NCBI GenBank assembly: GCA_963714325.1
Contig: CAVQOB010000004.1
Location: 42,246 to 106,245 of the forward strand
Direction of reading: 5' to 3'
DNA: 64,000 nucleotides
Source: CAVQOB01 sp963714325
GTDB lineage: Bacteria > Pseudomonadota > Alphaproteobacteria > Rhizobiales > Hyphomicrobiaceae
Positions within the stretch are counted from its first letter, which is position 1, and every line of letters begins with the position of its first letter. Below are positions 53,470 to 63,257 of this stretch, piece after piece. The position numbers were made by a program, and so were the translations under genes. The notes below the pieces were generated by a model. It did not search any database. It worked only from the letters and a program-made list of their open reading frames with translations, and was not told where the DNA came from.

Positions 53470-53973
53470 ATGATCACCACCGCGCACACGCAGCTGATGG
53501 CCCGTTACAATCGCTGGCAGAACCAGAACCTATACGCCGGCGCCGATCGCCTCCCCGATAGCGAGCGCCGTCGCGATCAGGCTGCATTCTTCGGCTCCAT
53601 CCACGGCACGCTATGTCATCTCGTCTTCGGCGATCAGGCCTGGATGCACCGCTTCGCCGGCACGCCCGCGCCACAAGCCAAGACGATTGCCGAGTCGGCC
53701 ACCGCCATCGCCGATTGGGATGAACTCAAGCGCACACGAGTGGCCTTTGACGAGACCATAGTCCGCTGGGCCGATACGCTGGACCCGGCTTGGCTCGAGG
53801 GTGATCTCACCTGGTATTCCGGCGCCATGAGCCGCAACGTCACCAAGCCGAAGTGGGAACTGGTCACCCACATGTTCAATCACCAGACCCATCATCGCGG
53901 CCAGGTGCACTGCATGCTGACGCAAGCCGGCGTCAAACCCGGGGATACCGATATCCCGTTCATGCCGGAATAG
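53470..53973 (+). CDS. DinB-family protein
   Basis: 167 residues of the DinB/YfiT four-helix metal-binding fold. The three metal-ligand His are likely in HGTLCHLVFGDQAWMHR (first His) and in the pattern HMFNHQTHHRGQVHCML (second pair). DinB here is the damage-inducible helical family, not DNA polymerase IV; many members act as thiol-dependent transferases. No linked genes indicate a substrate. Start at ATG 53470 (ITTAHTQLMARYNRWQN) fits the family. Confidence 0.9.
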   Translation: MITTAHTQLMARYNRWQNQNLYAGADRLPDSERRRDQAAFFGSIHGTLCHLVFGDQAWMHRFAGTPAPQAKTIAESATAIADWDELKRTRVAFDETIVRWADTLDPAWLEGDLTWYSGAMSRNVTKPKWELVTHMFNHQTHHRGQVHCMLTQAGVKPGDTDIPFMPE

Positions 53974-54014
53974 TTTCTGGCCGCGTTTGGCGCCCGGCTG
54001 TTGCCAGCCAGAGA

Positions 54015-54854
54015 TTATCGATTTGACGCGTCGGTGATTTCGTTTTCAGCCATCAGCACGCCAGAGACGATGGCGCGGGCGAGTTGTTCGGCCATGCAGC
54101 GATAGCCGTTGTCGTTCAGGTGCAGGTTGTCGCTGGTGAGATAAAAGCCATCGCCGCGCGTCTTCGATAATTCGCGCATCGCCTCGAAGCGATCAACCAG
54201 CAGCACGCGCATGTCCCTGGCAACTTCGACCAACGCCGCAACCGTCGCTTCGTAATGCGCATCCTTGGTCAGCTTGTCGCCGTACTGCGGATCAACCAGC
54301 ACCACGTCGATGCGCTGCTCGTTGAGCCACGCCAGCGTCCGGCGCAGGCAAGCCTTGAAGGTATCGAGATCGACATGTCGGATCGCGTCGTTGGTGCCGA
54401 CCTGCCAGACCACCAGATCGGGCTTGTGTTCCTCGATCTCGCGCTTCATCCGCGCCGACTGACCCTCGGCGACTTCGCCCGACATTCCGCGTGCAACAAC
54501 ATCGAAATCAAGGCCTTTGAACGATCCCTCGAGATTGCTCTCGAGCTTCGCCACATAGGTCGCGGATGGGTTCGATGCGCCAACGCCAACCGTCGAGGAT
54601 GATCCAACCGCCAGCACTTTCGGCTCGCGCTTGTCCCGCAATGCGCGCCGCAATCCACGCAATGGCCGGCGGAAAGCATCACCGGCGATCGCCCGTGTGC
54701 TGCAGTCACTGGACATCTTCGGCGGGCTATCCGGCATCGCCAGCGGCCAGTTGCGCGGCACCAGGATGTCCGGTTCGCCGGTTTGGGCTTCGGCCACAGG
54801 AACCCCGGCGCTCAACAACAGCGCGACGGTGGCCCAGAAGAGCGCACGCCTCAT
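54015..54854 (-). CDS. SGNH/GDSL-family hydrolase, secreted
   Basis: 279 residues from ATG 54854. Signal peptide (RRALFWATVALLLSAGVPVAEA). SGNH block I is VLAVGSSSTVGVGAS with the nucleophile Ser, block III is WQVGTNDAI (Gly-x-Asn-Asp), and the C-terminal DNLHLNDNGY supplies Asp and His. A periplasmic esterase or acetyl/peptidoglycan-modifying enzyme; substrate unknown. Divergent from dapD with 244 bases between. Confidence 0.88.
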   Translation of the reverse strand: MRRALFWATVALLLSAGVPVAEAQTGEPDILVPRNWPLAMPDSPPKMSSDCSTRAIAGDAFRRPLRGLRRALRDKREPKVLAVGSSSTVGVGASNPSATYVAKLESNLEGSFKGLDFDVVARGMSGEVAEGQSARMKREIEEHKPDLVVWQVGTNDAIRHVDLDTFKACLRRTLAWLNEQRIDVVLVDPQYGDKLTKDAHYEATVAALVEVARDMRVLLVDRFEAMRELSKTRGDGFYLTSDNLHLNDNGYRCMAEQLARAIVSGVLMAENEITDASNR

Positions 54855-55098
54855 GCGATCGAATCCTAGTGATTGATCCCAACCCCGCAACGATACTAGG
54901 CAAAGGCGAAGCATCCGTCAAAGCCTTGTGACGGCATTGTTACAAGGTAAATGCACAACAACCGACTTTTCGTTGACAGCTGTGGCCGGAGCACGCCAGA
55001 ACGCCCCAGAACGCCTGAGTTTACCGACGATAACGACCCAAAATGGCACGGATAGCCGCGTGCGTTCCCCCAACTCGAAAACATAAAGGCCTCGACCG

Positions 55099-55941
55099 AT
55101 GCCGAACGCCCACCTGAAAACCATCATCGAAGCCGCCTGGGACAAGCGCGATGCCATCAATCCACAGACCAAAGGCGAGGTCCGCGACGCCATCAATGCA
55201 GCGCTCGAACTGCTCAATTCAGGGCAAGCGCGCGTCGCCGAAAAAAGCGGTGGCGATTGGGCGGTCAATCAGTGGCTGAAGAAGGCGGTGCTGCTGTCCT
55301 TCCGGCTGAACGACATGGGGATGATTGGCGGCGCGCCCGGAGGTGCCAGCTGGTGGGACAAGGTGCCCTCGAAATTCGACGGCATGAGCTCCAACGCGTT
55401 CCGCGCAGCAGGCTTCCGCGCCGTGCCCGGTGCCGTCGTGCGCAAGTCCGCCTACATCGCCAAGAACGTTGTGCTGATGCCATCCTTCGTCAACCTCGGC
55501 GCCTACGTCGATGAAGGCACCATGGTCGACACCTGGGCGACTGTCGGCTCTTGCGCGCAGATCGGCAAAAACGTGCATCTCTCCGGCGGCGTCGGCATCG
55601 GCGGCGTACTCGAGCCGCTGCAGGCCAACCCGACCATCATTGAAGACAACTGCTTCATCGGCGCGCGCTCCGAAGTCGTCGAAGGCGTTGTCGTTGGCGA
55701 AGGCTCAGTCCTGTCGATGGGCGTCTTCATTTCGTCATCGACCAAGATCATCGATCGCGCCACCGGCAAAATCACCATCGGCAAAGTCCCGCCGTACTCC
55801 GTTGTCGTCTCCGGCTCCCTGCCCGGCAAACCACTGCCCGACGGCTCCCCCGGCCCCTCGCTCTATTGCGCCGTCATCGTCAAAACCGTCGACGCCCAGA
55901 CCCGCTCGAAAACCGCGATAAACGAACTGCTCCGGGACTGA
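55099..55941 (+). CDS. dapD: 2,3,4,5-tetrahydropyridine-2,6-dicarboxylate N-succinyltransferase
   Basis: Succinylates tetrahydrodipicolinate in the lysine/meso-diaminopimelate pathway. 280 residues, normal length. The N-terminal domain holds [14 protein letters not shown]; the left-handed beta-helix of hexapeptide repeats follows ([59 protein letters not shown]). It heads a set dapD, DUF805, unknown membrane protein, dapE that is common in Rhizobiales. Confidence 0.97.
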   Translation: MPNAHLKTIIEAAWDKRDAINPQTKGEVRDAINAALELLNSGQARVAEKSGGDWAVNQWLKKAVLLSFRLNDMGMIGGAPGGASWWDKVPSKFDGMSSNAFRAAGFRAVPGAVVRKSAYIAKNVVLMPSFVNLGAYVDEGTMVDTWATVGSCAQIGKNVHLSGGVGIGGVLEPLQANPTIIEDNCFIGARSEVVEGVVVGEGSVLSMGVFISSSTKIIDRATGKITIGKVPPYSVVVSGSLPGKPLPDGSPGPSLYCAVIVKTVDAQTRSKTAINELLRD

Positions 55942-56039
55942 CGAGGGCGATCCGCGCACTCCGGAATTAAGACATTATTCACCGCTCCAGCCTAACGTGA
56001 GGCAATGGCATTTCTGCGCCCGGTGGACAGCGCGACCCT

Positions 56040-56690
56040 ATGCAAACCTTGAACTCGATCATTGGCTTTCGTGGCCGCGCCACGCGCCGCCAGTTCTGGA
56101 TCGCGCATGCGGTTGGCAAGGTCATATTCATCGCGGCCTTGATCGGCGCATCGAACCGCCTATTCAAGAACGGCATCCAGAATACGTCCACGTCCGAGGC
56201 CTTGGATGCCGTCCCGGAAGTCGCGTCATTGTTGCTCGTCGCCTACCTCATCTCCGCAATCATCGGCCTGACGGCGGCCGGTCGACGCCTGCACGATCGC
56301 GATAAGCCGGCCACCTGGTTGTTCCTGTTTTTTGCGCCCGTCGCCATCATCCTCGCCACCATTCTGATCGGCGGTTGGGAGAGCGCCTATCGGCTCGTCG
56401 GCACCATGCCGTTCGCCGTCGCCGCCAATGCGATCAACGTCTGGTACTACTTTGAACTCGGTTGGTTGCGGGGCACGCAAGGGCCCAATCGCTACGACGT
56501 CGGTGCTCCAACACTGGCCAAGACTTCAGAGTCCACCGACGACAACGTCGGCGCGCTGGCCGGCGCGAACGCCGCCATGGAGGCCGCCATCCGCCGCCAT
56601 CAGGCCGCCCTCCAAGCCGCCGCATCAGGACAATCCGCCAAGCCATCGAAAGCCCTGCAGGGCGGCTTTGGTAAGCGCGCCGTTCGCTGA
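56040..56690 (+). CDS. DUF805 membrane protein
   Basis: 216 residues with four membrane helices. The start LNSIIGFRGRATRRQFWIAH matches the DUF805 pattern (GRxxRxxFW), and DRDKPATWLFLFF is the second conserved block (HDxxxSGWW-like). The C-terminal 60 residues are Ala-rich and cytoplasmic. The family has no known function. It lies 98 bases after dapD and before dapE, a conserved neighbourhood. Confidence 0.88.
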   Translation: MQTLNSIIGFRGRATRRQFWIAHAVGKVIFIAALIGASNRLFKNGIQNTSTSEALDAVPEVASLLLVAYLISAIIGLTAAGRRLHDRDKPATWLFLFFAPVAIILATILIGGWESAYRLVGTMPFAVAANAINVWYYFELGWLRGTQGPNRYDVGAPTLAKTSESTDDNVGALAGANAAMEAAIRRHQAALQAAASGQSAKPSKALQGGFGKRAVR

Positions 56691-56758
56691 TCCACGGACA
56701 CCTGGCTTGAGGCGCGTTTCGTCTTGACGCATTAACATCGCACGCTGAAAGTGTCGTC

Positions 56759-57565
56759 ATGACCGAACAACCCGCTTCAAAGCCCGGTTATCGCCATCTC
56801 GACGCGCCGAAGATTGTCACGACGATCGGGAGCTTGCGGCTGCGCATCACCGAGCGCTTTCCTAGCGCCGGTCTGGCCGCCGTCTGCGCCGAACTCGAGC
56901 AGGTCGCCGGCGAGTGTTGGGCGCGCATCGAGATCATCCAGAAACGCAATATTCCGCTGCGCATTGTGGTCGGAGCGGCCGTTGGTCTGGCCCTCTGGGC
57001 GTTGATCAAGATCCTCCCCTTCGTCGACTTCACCAAAACCACCGCCGACAACGTCTATACCGTCCTGCAGGGCGTCGAAGCGATGATGAACATTCTCGTC
57101 CTCATCGGCGCAGCGCTGTTGTTCCTGTTCACGGTCGAAGAACGCATGAAGCGCCGACGCGCCTTGAAAGCGCTGCATGAGTTGCGCTCGATCATCCACG
57201 TCATCGACATGCATCAGCTGACCAAGGACCCGAGCGCCATCATCGGCACGCTGGCGCCAACCGAGCATTCCCCCAAACGCACGATGAAGTCGTCGGAGTT
57301 GGTGCGCTATCTTGATTATTGTTCGGAGATGCTCTCGTTGACGTCGAAGGTTGCAGCACTCTATGCCCAGAGCCTGCCCGATCCAGTCGTGACCGATGCG
57401 GTCTCCGATATCGAGCGTCTCACCACCAACCTGTCCCAGAAAGTCTGGCAAAAGATCATGATCCTCGAAAACGAACAGAATGCGACGGCGCACGGGGCGA
57501 TAGCGCCAACCGTGGCGCCGAGCCCTGCCGCGCCGGTAAGCCCCGCCATACCGCCCAAACTCTGA
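56759..57565 (+). CDS. Membrane protein of unknown function
   Basis: 268 residues with two central membrane helices (IVVGAAVGLALWALIKIL and MMNILVLIGAALLFLFTV, residues about 67-125), a cytoplasmic helical N-terminus (1-65) and a C-terminal helical region (about 135-245) with a repeat-free tail rich in Pro/Ala (TVAPSPAAPVSPAIPP). No known domain was recognised. The set dapD, DUF805, this gene, dapE lies on one strand. Function unknown. Confidence 0.75.
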   Translation: MTEQPASKPGYRHLDAPKIVTTIGSLRLRITERFPSAGLAAVCAELEQVAGECWARIEIIQKRNIPLRIVVGAAVGLALWALIKILPFVDFTKTTADNVYTVLQGVEAMMNILVLIGAALLFLFTVEERMKRRRALKALHELRSIIHVIDMHQLTKDPSAIIGTLAPTEHSPKRTMKSSELVRYLDYCSEMLSLTSKVAALYAQSLPDPVVTDAVSDIERLTTNLSQKVWQKIMILENEQNATAHGAIAPTVAPSPAAPVSPAIPPKL

Positions 57566-58431
57566 ATTTGCGACACGCGCGCCGGCTGCTGACATCACTC
57601 TCCCGTTTTTCCCAGAACGAAAATCGCGCCTGTCAACCTGGGTACTTACCTAGGTGCCAAGTGCTGACGATTTTGCTAGTCTGTGTGCATCCCGGTTTAT
57701 TCAAGGGGCGGTGCGAGGGTCGTCTCGTTTCCCCGGACCGGGCGCTGCAACAAGGTACCTCGGACGAGCAACGCGCTCCGGTCGGGCCTGCAGATGGAAC
57801 GAAGCTGTCGCGTCGTGTGCGCGGGACCAGCGTTACCATCGCACCATCAGGATCAGATGGTGGACACTCCCGGCAAAACCCGTGCAGCAATCGGGGCGGT
57901 CGCGTGGCCGTCGAAGTCCGCGCCAGGCTCGAACCGCGCCGGATGCCAAGTGGGCATCTGAAGGCGCCGGCAAAGAGCTTGCCGCAAGCAGAGATCGCAT
58001 CGGCTCCGCCGCCCCGGTCCCTGAATTTAAAGCAAAGCGCCGGTGCTGAAGCACGCGGCGGCAAACGTGTTTGAAAGCTTGGTCGCCCCTCACGGCTCGA
58101 TGCTGCCCCTCACCCTAACCCTCTCCCCATTCGAAGGCGAATGGGGAGAGGGAATGTTCTTTTCCCTCTCCCCGTTCTTCACGGGGAGAGGGTTAGGGTG
58201 AGGGGCAGCTCAGCATGAGAGCGTGAGGGGCAGCTCAGCATGAGAGGTGAGGGGCAGCTCAGCATGAGAGCGTGAGGGGCAGCTCAGCATGTTCAATAAA
58301 AAACCGGGAGTAGGAAAACCGCGCCGGGTGCCTAGTCGGCACCTGAAGGCGCAAGAAAAGAGCAGAGATTTGGTGCGCAGTCGCTCGGCTTCGACTAGGC
58401 TGAGCCGACCGATACTGCATTGATTGGCTTC
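57566..58431. repeat. Long intergenic region with palindromic and tandem repeats
   Basis: 866 bases between the unknown membrane protein and dapE. The left 500 bases hold no recognisable gene. At 58103-58128 and 58183-58208 lie perfect 26-base arms of a CCCTCTCCCC-type palindrome, with a smaller hairpin inside (CTCCCC...GGGGAG). Directly after it, a 25-base unit (TGAGGGGCAGCTCAGCATGA) is repeated almost perfectly at 58199, 58224, 58248 and, shortened, 58273. A CGCGCCGGGTG unit with GGCACCTGAAGGCGCAAG follows at 58319-58355. Confidence 0.8.
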
Positions 58432-59598
58432 ATGACCCTTGAAACGACTGACCCCATTGCCCTCGCCCAGGCCCTCATCCGCTGTGAAAGCGTCACGCCG
58501 GATGAAGGCGGCGCATTGACACTGCTCGAACAGATCTTGGCGCCGGCCGGCTTCGTCTGCCATCGCCTGCCGATGACCGAGCCGGGCACACCCGACGTCG
58601 ACAATCTCTATGCCCGCCTCGGCAGCGGCGGACCCAATCTCTGCTTCGCTGGCCACACCGACGTCGTTCCGCCAGGCGACGCAACCCGATGGAAGTACCC
58701 GCCGTTCGCCGGCGTGATCGAACAGGGCGTTCTCTACGGTCGCGGCGCCGTCGACATGAAAGGCGCCATCGCCTGCTTCCTTGCCGCCACCATGCGCCAC
58801 ATCAAACAGCGGCGCCTGTCTAAGGGATCGATATCGTTCCTCATTACCGGTGACGAGGAAGGCCCCTCCATTAACGGCACCAGCAAGGTCCTCGATTGGA
58901 TGGCGGCAAACGGCGAGCGCATGGACGCGTCCATCGTCGGCGAGTCATCCAATCCGCTTGCGCTCGGTGACGAAATCAAGATCGGCCGCCGCGGTTCGCT
59001 CAATGCCGAGATCGTCGTCCACGGCCGCCAGGGCCACGTCGCCTATCCCCAACTCGTCGAAAATCCCGTGCCGAAGCTGGTGCGTATACTCGATCGCCTG
59101 TCGTCGACGCCGCTCGACCAGGGCAATGCGAATTTTGAGCCCTCGAGCCTGCAGGTGACCGTCATCGGCGCGCCCAACACCGCGACCAACGTCATCCCCT
59201 CGGAAGCCCGCGCCAAGTTCAATATCCGTTACAACACCGAATGGACCAGACCGCGCCTCGAAGCGTGGGTCCGCTTGCAATGCGACGCCGCGGCCTCAAC
59301 CCTCAAGGCGCGCTACGACGTCGCCTTCTCGGGCACCGGTGATGTCTTTCTCACCAAACCTGGCCGGCTGGTCGACACCATGTCTCGCGCCGTCGAAGCC
59401 GAAACTGGCCGCCGCCCCGCGCTCACCACCGCCGGCGGCACGTCCGACGCGCGCTTCATCCAGGCCTATTGCCCGGTCATCGAGTTCGGCCTGATCAACG
59501 CGACAGCCCACCAGGTCGACGAACGCATCGAAATCGCCCACCTCGAAACCCTCACCCGCATCTACCAGCGTTTCATCGAAGGGTATTTTGCGAGCTAG
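58432..59598 (+). CDS. dapE: Succinyl-diaminopimelate desuccinylase
   Basis: Hydrolyses N-succinyl-LL-diaminopimelate, the step after dapD/dapC. 388 residues from ATG 58432 (an ATG four codons earlier is also possible). M20 metallopeptidase fold: ALIRCESVTPDEGG, first Zn ligands in LCFAGHTDVVPPGD and Asp in GRGAVDMKGAIACF, the bridging Glu in ITGDEEGPSIN and the dimerisation domain (RRGSLNAEIVVHGRQGHVAYPQ). TAGGTSDARF is conserved. The substrate assignment is supported by dapD in the same run. Confidence 0.95.
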   Translation: MTLETTDPIALAQALIRCESVTPDEGGALTLLEQILAPAGFVCHRLPMTEPGTPDVDNLYARLGSGGPNLCFAGHTDVVPPGDATRWKYPPFAGVIEQGVLYGRGAVDMKGAIACFLAATMRHIKQRRLSKGSISFLITGDEEGPSINGTSKVLDWMAANGERMDASIVGESSNPLALGDEIKIGRRGSLNAEIVVHGRQGHVAYPQLVENPVPKLVRILDRLSSTPLDQGNANFEPSSLQVTVIGAPNTATNVIPSEARAKFNIRYNTEWTRPRLEAWVRLQCDAAASTLKARYDVAFSGTGDVFLTKPGRLVDTMSRAVEAETGRRPALTTAGGTSDARFIQAYCPVIEFGLINATAHQVDERIEIAHLETLTRIYQRFIEGYFAS

Positions 59599-59744
59599 CG
59601 CAGCGAGCGCCGGCGCACTCTCGTGCGCCCCGAAAAGCTTGGCCCATGGGCTTTGCCCGAGGGTGTGTTGCGGTTTTCGGATGAGGCGCACGAGCCAGCA
59701 AAAGTGCCGGCAACTGAAGGCACGCCAAAAAACCACGCAATCAC
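59599..59744. repeat. Intergenic repeat after dapE
   Basis: TGTGTTGCGGTTTTCGGATG (59661-59680) followed by AGGCGCACGAGCCAGCAAAA and a GGCAACTGAAGGCACGCC unit; nearly the same string stands at 28751-28820. It lies between the convergent dapE and propionyl-CoA synthetase genes. Confidence 0.6.
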
Positions 59745-61721
59745 TCACCCCACGGGCTTCGCACCCACCGCCAACCCGCGCCCCCTCAAGCCCTCGCTGA
59801 TCTCCTCCAGCACGGCCGGATCATCGATCGTCGCCGGCATCTTCCAGGTCTCACCATCGGCGATCTGGCGCATCGTCGCGCGCAAAATCTTCCCCGAGCG
59901 CGTCTTCGGCAACCGCTTCACCGTCATCACAGTCTTGAACGCCGCCACCGGTCCGATCACCGTGCGCACCAGCTGTACGACTTCCAACTCGATCTCGCGG
60001 GGATCACGATTGACGCCGTTGTTGAGCACGATGAAGCCTGCGGGGATCTGCCCCTTCTCGATATCGGCAATCCCGACAACCGCGCACTCCGCCACGTCCT
60101 TGTGCTGCGCCACCACCTCTTCCATCTGCCCCGTCGACAACCGATGCGCCGCGACATTGATCACGTCGTCGGTGCGCGCCATCACATAGGCGTATCCGTC
60201 CGCATCGATGTAGCCCGCATCCGACGTGGAATAGTATCCAGCGAACTCCGCGAGATAGCTTTTGCGGAACCGCTCGTCGTTACCCCACAGCGTCGGCAGG
60301 CAGGACGGCGGCAGCGGCAATTTCACAGCCAACGTCCCCGCCTGCCCGCGCGCGACGGCCAAGCCCTTCTCATCGAGCACTTGCAGATCATAGCCGGGCA
60401 TCGGCACCGCCGCCGAGCCGTGCCTTACCGGCAACGTCCCAAGCCCAACGGGGTTGCCGCAGATTGTCCACCCCGTCTCCGTCTGCCACCAATGATCAAG
60501 CACCGGTACCTTCAGCACCGATTCCGCCCACTTAATCGTCTCAGGGTCGGCCCGCTCGCCGGCGAGGAACAAAACCCGGAAGTGCGACAAATCAAAATTG
60601 GCAATCAGCGCGCCCTTCGGATCTTCCTTCTTGATCGCGCGAAATGCCGTCGGCGCCGTGAACAACGATACCACCTTGTGCTCGGCAATCACCCGCCAGA
60701 ACGCGCCGGCATCGGGCGTCCCAACCGGCTTGCCCTCGTACAACAGCGTCGTCGCACCATGCAGCAGCGGCGCATAGACGATGTAGCTATGCCCCACCAC
60801 CCAGCCAACATCCGACGCCGCCCAGAACACTTCGCCGGGCTTGATCCCGTAGTGATTGTCCATGCTCCATTTCAGCGCCACCATGTGCCCGCCGTTGTCA
60901 CGCACCACACCCTTCGGCTGCCCCGTCGTACCCGACGTGTAGAGGATGTAGAGCGGGTCCGTCGCCTTTACGAAAACACAGTCCGCGCGATTGCCCGCGG
61001 CCTTTGCAGCCCCAACCGCCGACGCCCAATCCGTATCGCGCCCAGCGATCAGCGTCGCCGTCTCCTGCGGTCGCTGCAGCAGCAACACCTTCGACGGCTT
61101 GTGCTCGGCCAACTCAATCGCATGATCCAGCAGCGGCTTATACTTCACCACTCTGTTCGGCTCGATCCCGCACGACGCGGTCAGCACAGCCGTCGGCTTG
61201 CAATCGTTGAATCGCGTCGCCAGTTCCGGCCCCGCAAAGCCCCCAAACACCACCGAGTGGATCGCACCAATCCGCGCGCAAGCCAGCATCGCCATCACCG
61301 CTTCCGGAATCATCGGCATGTAGATGATCACGCGATCGCCGGCCTTCACGCCCATATCGCGAATGACCGCGGCCAGCGTCGCCACCTCGTCCGTCATTGC
61401 CGCATAGCTATAGGTCTTCTTGTTGCCGGTGATCGGGCTGTCATAGATCAGCGCCGCCTGCTCGCCACGTCCCGCGATCACGTGCCGGTCGAGACAGTTC
61501 CACGCCGTGTTGCATTCAGCCCCGACATACCAGCGGCCATAGGCCCCCATCGCCGAATCGAACACCTTATCCCACGGCTTGAACCAATCGATCTCCAGCG
61601 CCGCCTGCCCCCAGAACAACTCCGGATTTTTCTGCCAAGCGGCATAGGTCTCGTGATAGCGGCTCTTCGGCAATGTCGTCACGGCGGCGTCCCTCTCAGG
61701 CTCAGCGATTTTCCGCCGCAT
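59745..61721 (-). CDS. prpE: Propionyl-CoA synthetase
   Basis: AMP-forming acyl-CoA synthetase of 658 residues from ATG 61721. P-loop ILYTSGTTGQPKGV, adenylate motif WWQTETGWTICGN, the Asp in STSDAGYIDADGYAYVMARTDD, and the catalytic Lys in TRSGKILRATMR. The short acyl pocket and the PrpE-like N-terminus (HETYAAWQKNPELFWG) point to propionate over acetate; acetyl-CoA synthetase is a possible alternative. A GTG at 61682 is another start. No prpB/C/D here. The long plus-strand frame opposite is a shadow. Confidence 0.9.
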   Translation of the reverse strand: MRRKIAEPERDAAVTTLPKSRYHETYAAWQKNPELFWGQAALEIDWFKPWDKVFDSAMGAYGRWYVGAECNTAWNCLDRHVIAGRGEQAALIYDSPITGNKKTYSYAAMTDEVATLAAVIRDMGVKAGDRVIIYMPMIPEAVMAMLACARIGAIHSVVFGGFAGPELATRFNDCKPTAVLTASCGIEPNRVVKYKPLLDHAIELAEHKPSKVLLLQRPQETATLIAGRDTDWASAVGAAKAAGNRADCVFVKATDPLYILYTSGTTGQPKGVVRDNGGHMVALKWSMDNHYGIKPGEVFWAASDVGWVVGHSYIVYAPLLHGATTLLYEGKPVGTPDAGAFWRVIAEHKVVSLFTAPTAFRAIKKEDPKGALIANFDLSHFRVLFLAGERADPETIKWAESVLKVPVLDHWWQTETGWTICGNPVGLGTLPVRHGSAAVPMPGYDLQVLDEKGLAVARGQAGTLAVKLPLPPSCLPTLWGNDERFRKSYLAEFAGYYSTSDAGYIDADGYAYVMARTDDVINVAAHRLSTGQMEEVVAQHKDVAECAVVGIADIEKGQIPAGFIVLNNGVNRDPREIELEVVQLVRTVIGPVAAFKTVMTVKRLPKTRSGKILRATMRQIADGETWKMPATIDDPAVLEEISEGLRGRGLAVGAKPVG

Positions 61722-62552
61722 CTGACGCCATGAGCCTCGTCTCGTCCATAGGCAATGGGTCGTAGGAGGGCAATGCTCGATGTGCTGGCCGAGCGGACGG
61801 TTCGGTGCCGCATTTGAGATCAGCGCGGCTTGTCGCACCTTGCGCTAAAGTCGCCATAGACCGCGCGGCCACTCCCTCTGCCCGTTGCCCTTGGCAACGG
61901 GGAGAGGGTCGGGGTGAGGGGTGACAGCGAGTTGTGAGGGGCGAGCACTAGCCCAGTTCATGCATACGGGTTAGCACACGGCCCGCTCCCTCCAATCATA
62001 CCTGCCCGCCACCAGCGCGACAGGCCTGGAGCCGCCGCGCGCCGCTCGACTTTTCCCTCTCCCCGCCCTTCGCGGGGAGAGGGTCAGGGTGAGGGGCAGC
62101 CGCTTGATCGATTGTCGACAATGCGCTGTGGTTATGGGCCAAGTGCTGCCGTCGTTCACGGCTCCTGCAACACCCTGAGTGTCATGGTCGGGCTTGTCCC
62201 GACCCCCCATTCCTCAGCAAGCCCGAACACTTCGTTGTTGCTCTGGCTGAGCAACATCTGATCGATCGAGCACGTTGCACGATGGGTGGTCGGAACAAGC
62301 CCGACCATGACAGGGGTGGGGAGGCGCGCCTGACACACGCAATGACGGCTCCGGGTCAAAAGTGTCGGTGCTGCAAGGGCGCCGGGACAGCGGCTGCCCC
62401 TCACCTGACCCTCTCCCCATTGCGTGAGGTACGCAACGGGGAGAGGGAAATGCCGCGACGCTCGCTCCGGCTCTCGTGCCTCGCTTTCACGCTGAGCCGA
62501 AAGCGAACAAGTGACGACAGCGTGCGATCCATGCGCGTCGCTTGCAGGTCAT
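61722..62552. repeat. Repeat-rich non-coding region between prpE and the caspase gene
   Basis: About 830 bases without a gene. Palindromic elements of the CCCTCTCCCC type lie at 61869-61922, 62050-62102 and 62395-62452. A pair of 30-base arms in inverted orientation at 62181-62210 and 62282-62311 (28 of 30 match; start GTCATGGTCGGGCTTGT) surrounds 71 bases; the unit resembles the common rhizobial GTCATGGCCGGGCTTG palindrome. Reading frames in the region follow these repeats only. Confidence 0.75.
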
Positions 62553-63257
62553 TCAATTCAACTTGAAAAAATGCCGCTCCGACGACGGCGCGCCATAGAG
62601 CCACGGCTCTTGGCCCTGTTGCGTCTTCTGCAAAACGCTTTGCCGCACCTTGCCGGCAAGCGTCACCAGATCGACCGCAGGCTCTTGCAGGTGCGCGACG
62701 AACGCCTCCGTGAACGGGCTGTTGGCGCCGGCGCCATCCTGCGCCAGCGATCCGTGCTTGGCCGAATAGATCACCAGCACACCCGCCTCCGGCTCGATAT
62801 TCGCAAGCCCCGCATTCACCGACCGCGTCGCCCCGCCCGATCGCACCATCCGCGTCGCAAACGGATTGTTGCGGCAAGCGTCCAGAACCACAAGCCGCAC
62901 CTTCTTCGCGCCTTGCACCTTCGCCAGCACGCGGTCGAGATCAATCGCCTCGTCCTTGATGTGCGTATCGCGCGCGAGCTTGGCATCGACGGGTATCATG
63001 TAATTGACGCCGGCGACTTCGATGCCGTGCCCGGCATAGAAAATCATCGCCCAGTCCGCGTCTTGCGCCAAATCGCCAAACGTCTTCAGCGCCTCCGTCA
63101 GACCCTTCAAATCGAGATCATACGCCTCGATCGCCTCCTGGAATCCAACACTCTTCAGGCTCACTGCCATCGCCTTCGCGTCATTGGCGGGATTGGCCAG
63201 CACCGATTGCCCCGTGTACTTTGAATTTCCAATCACCAGCGCGACGCGACGCCCCAT
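62553..63257 (-). CDS. Caspase-like (peptidase C14) domain protein
   Basis: 234 residues, a full p20-type caspase domain. RVALVIGNSKYTG is the first strand; the catalytic His is in AMIFYAGHGIEVAGVNYMIP and the catalytic Cys in VRLVVLDACRNNPFATRM; YSAKHGSLAQDGAGANSPFTEAF completes the fold. No signal peptide. The frame has a stop (TGA) eight codons before the ATG and no good ribosome site, and it overlaps the end of the TPR frame by 25 bases. Homologues tend to be exported, so this domain was probably the C-terminal part of a larger protein. Confidence 0.85.
   Translation of the reverse strand: MGRRVALVIGNSKYTGQSVLANPANDAKAMAVSLKSVGFQEAIEAYDLDLKGLTEALKTFGDLAQDADWAMIFYAGHGIEVAGVNYMIPVDAKLARDTHIKDEAIDLDRVLAKVQGAKKVRLVVLDACRNNPFATRMVRSGGATRSVNAGLANIEPEAGVLVIYSAKHGSLAQDGAGANSPFTEAFVAHLQEPAVDLVTLAGKVRQSVLQKTQQGQEPWLYGAPSSERHFFKLN

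Noticed and set aside
58199..58291. Possible CRISPR array
   Set aside because: The units are directly adjacent with no spacers, and there are no cas genes.
60102..61733. 543-codon plus-strand frame opposite prpE
   Set aside because: Shadow of prpE, whose AMP-binding motifs are clear on the minus strand.
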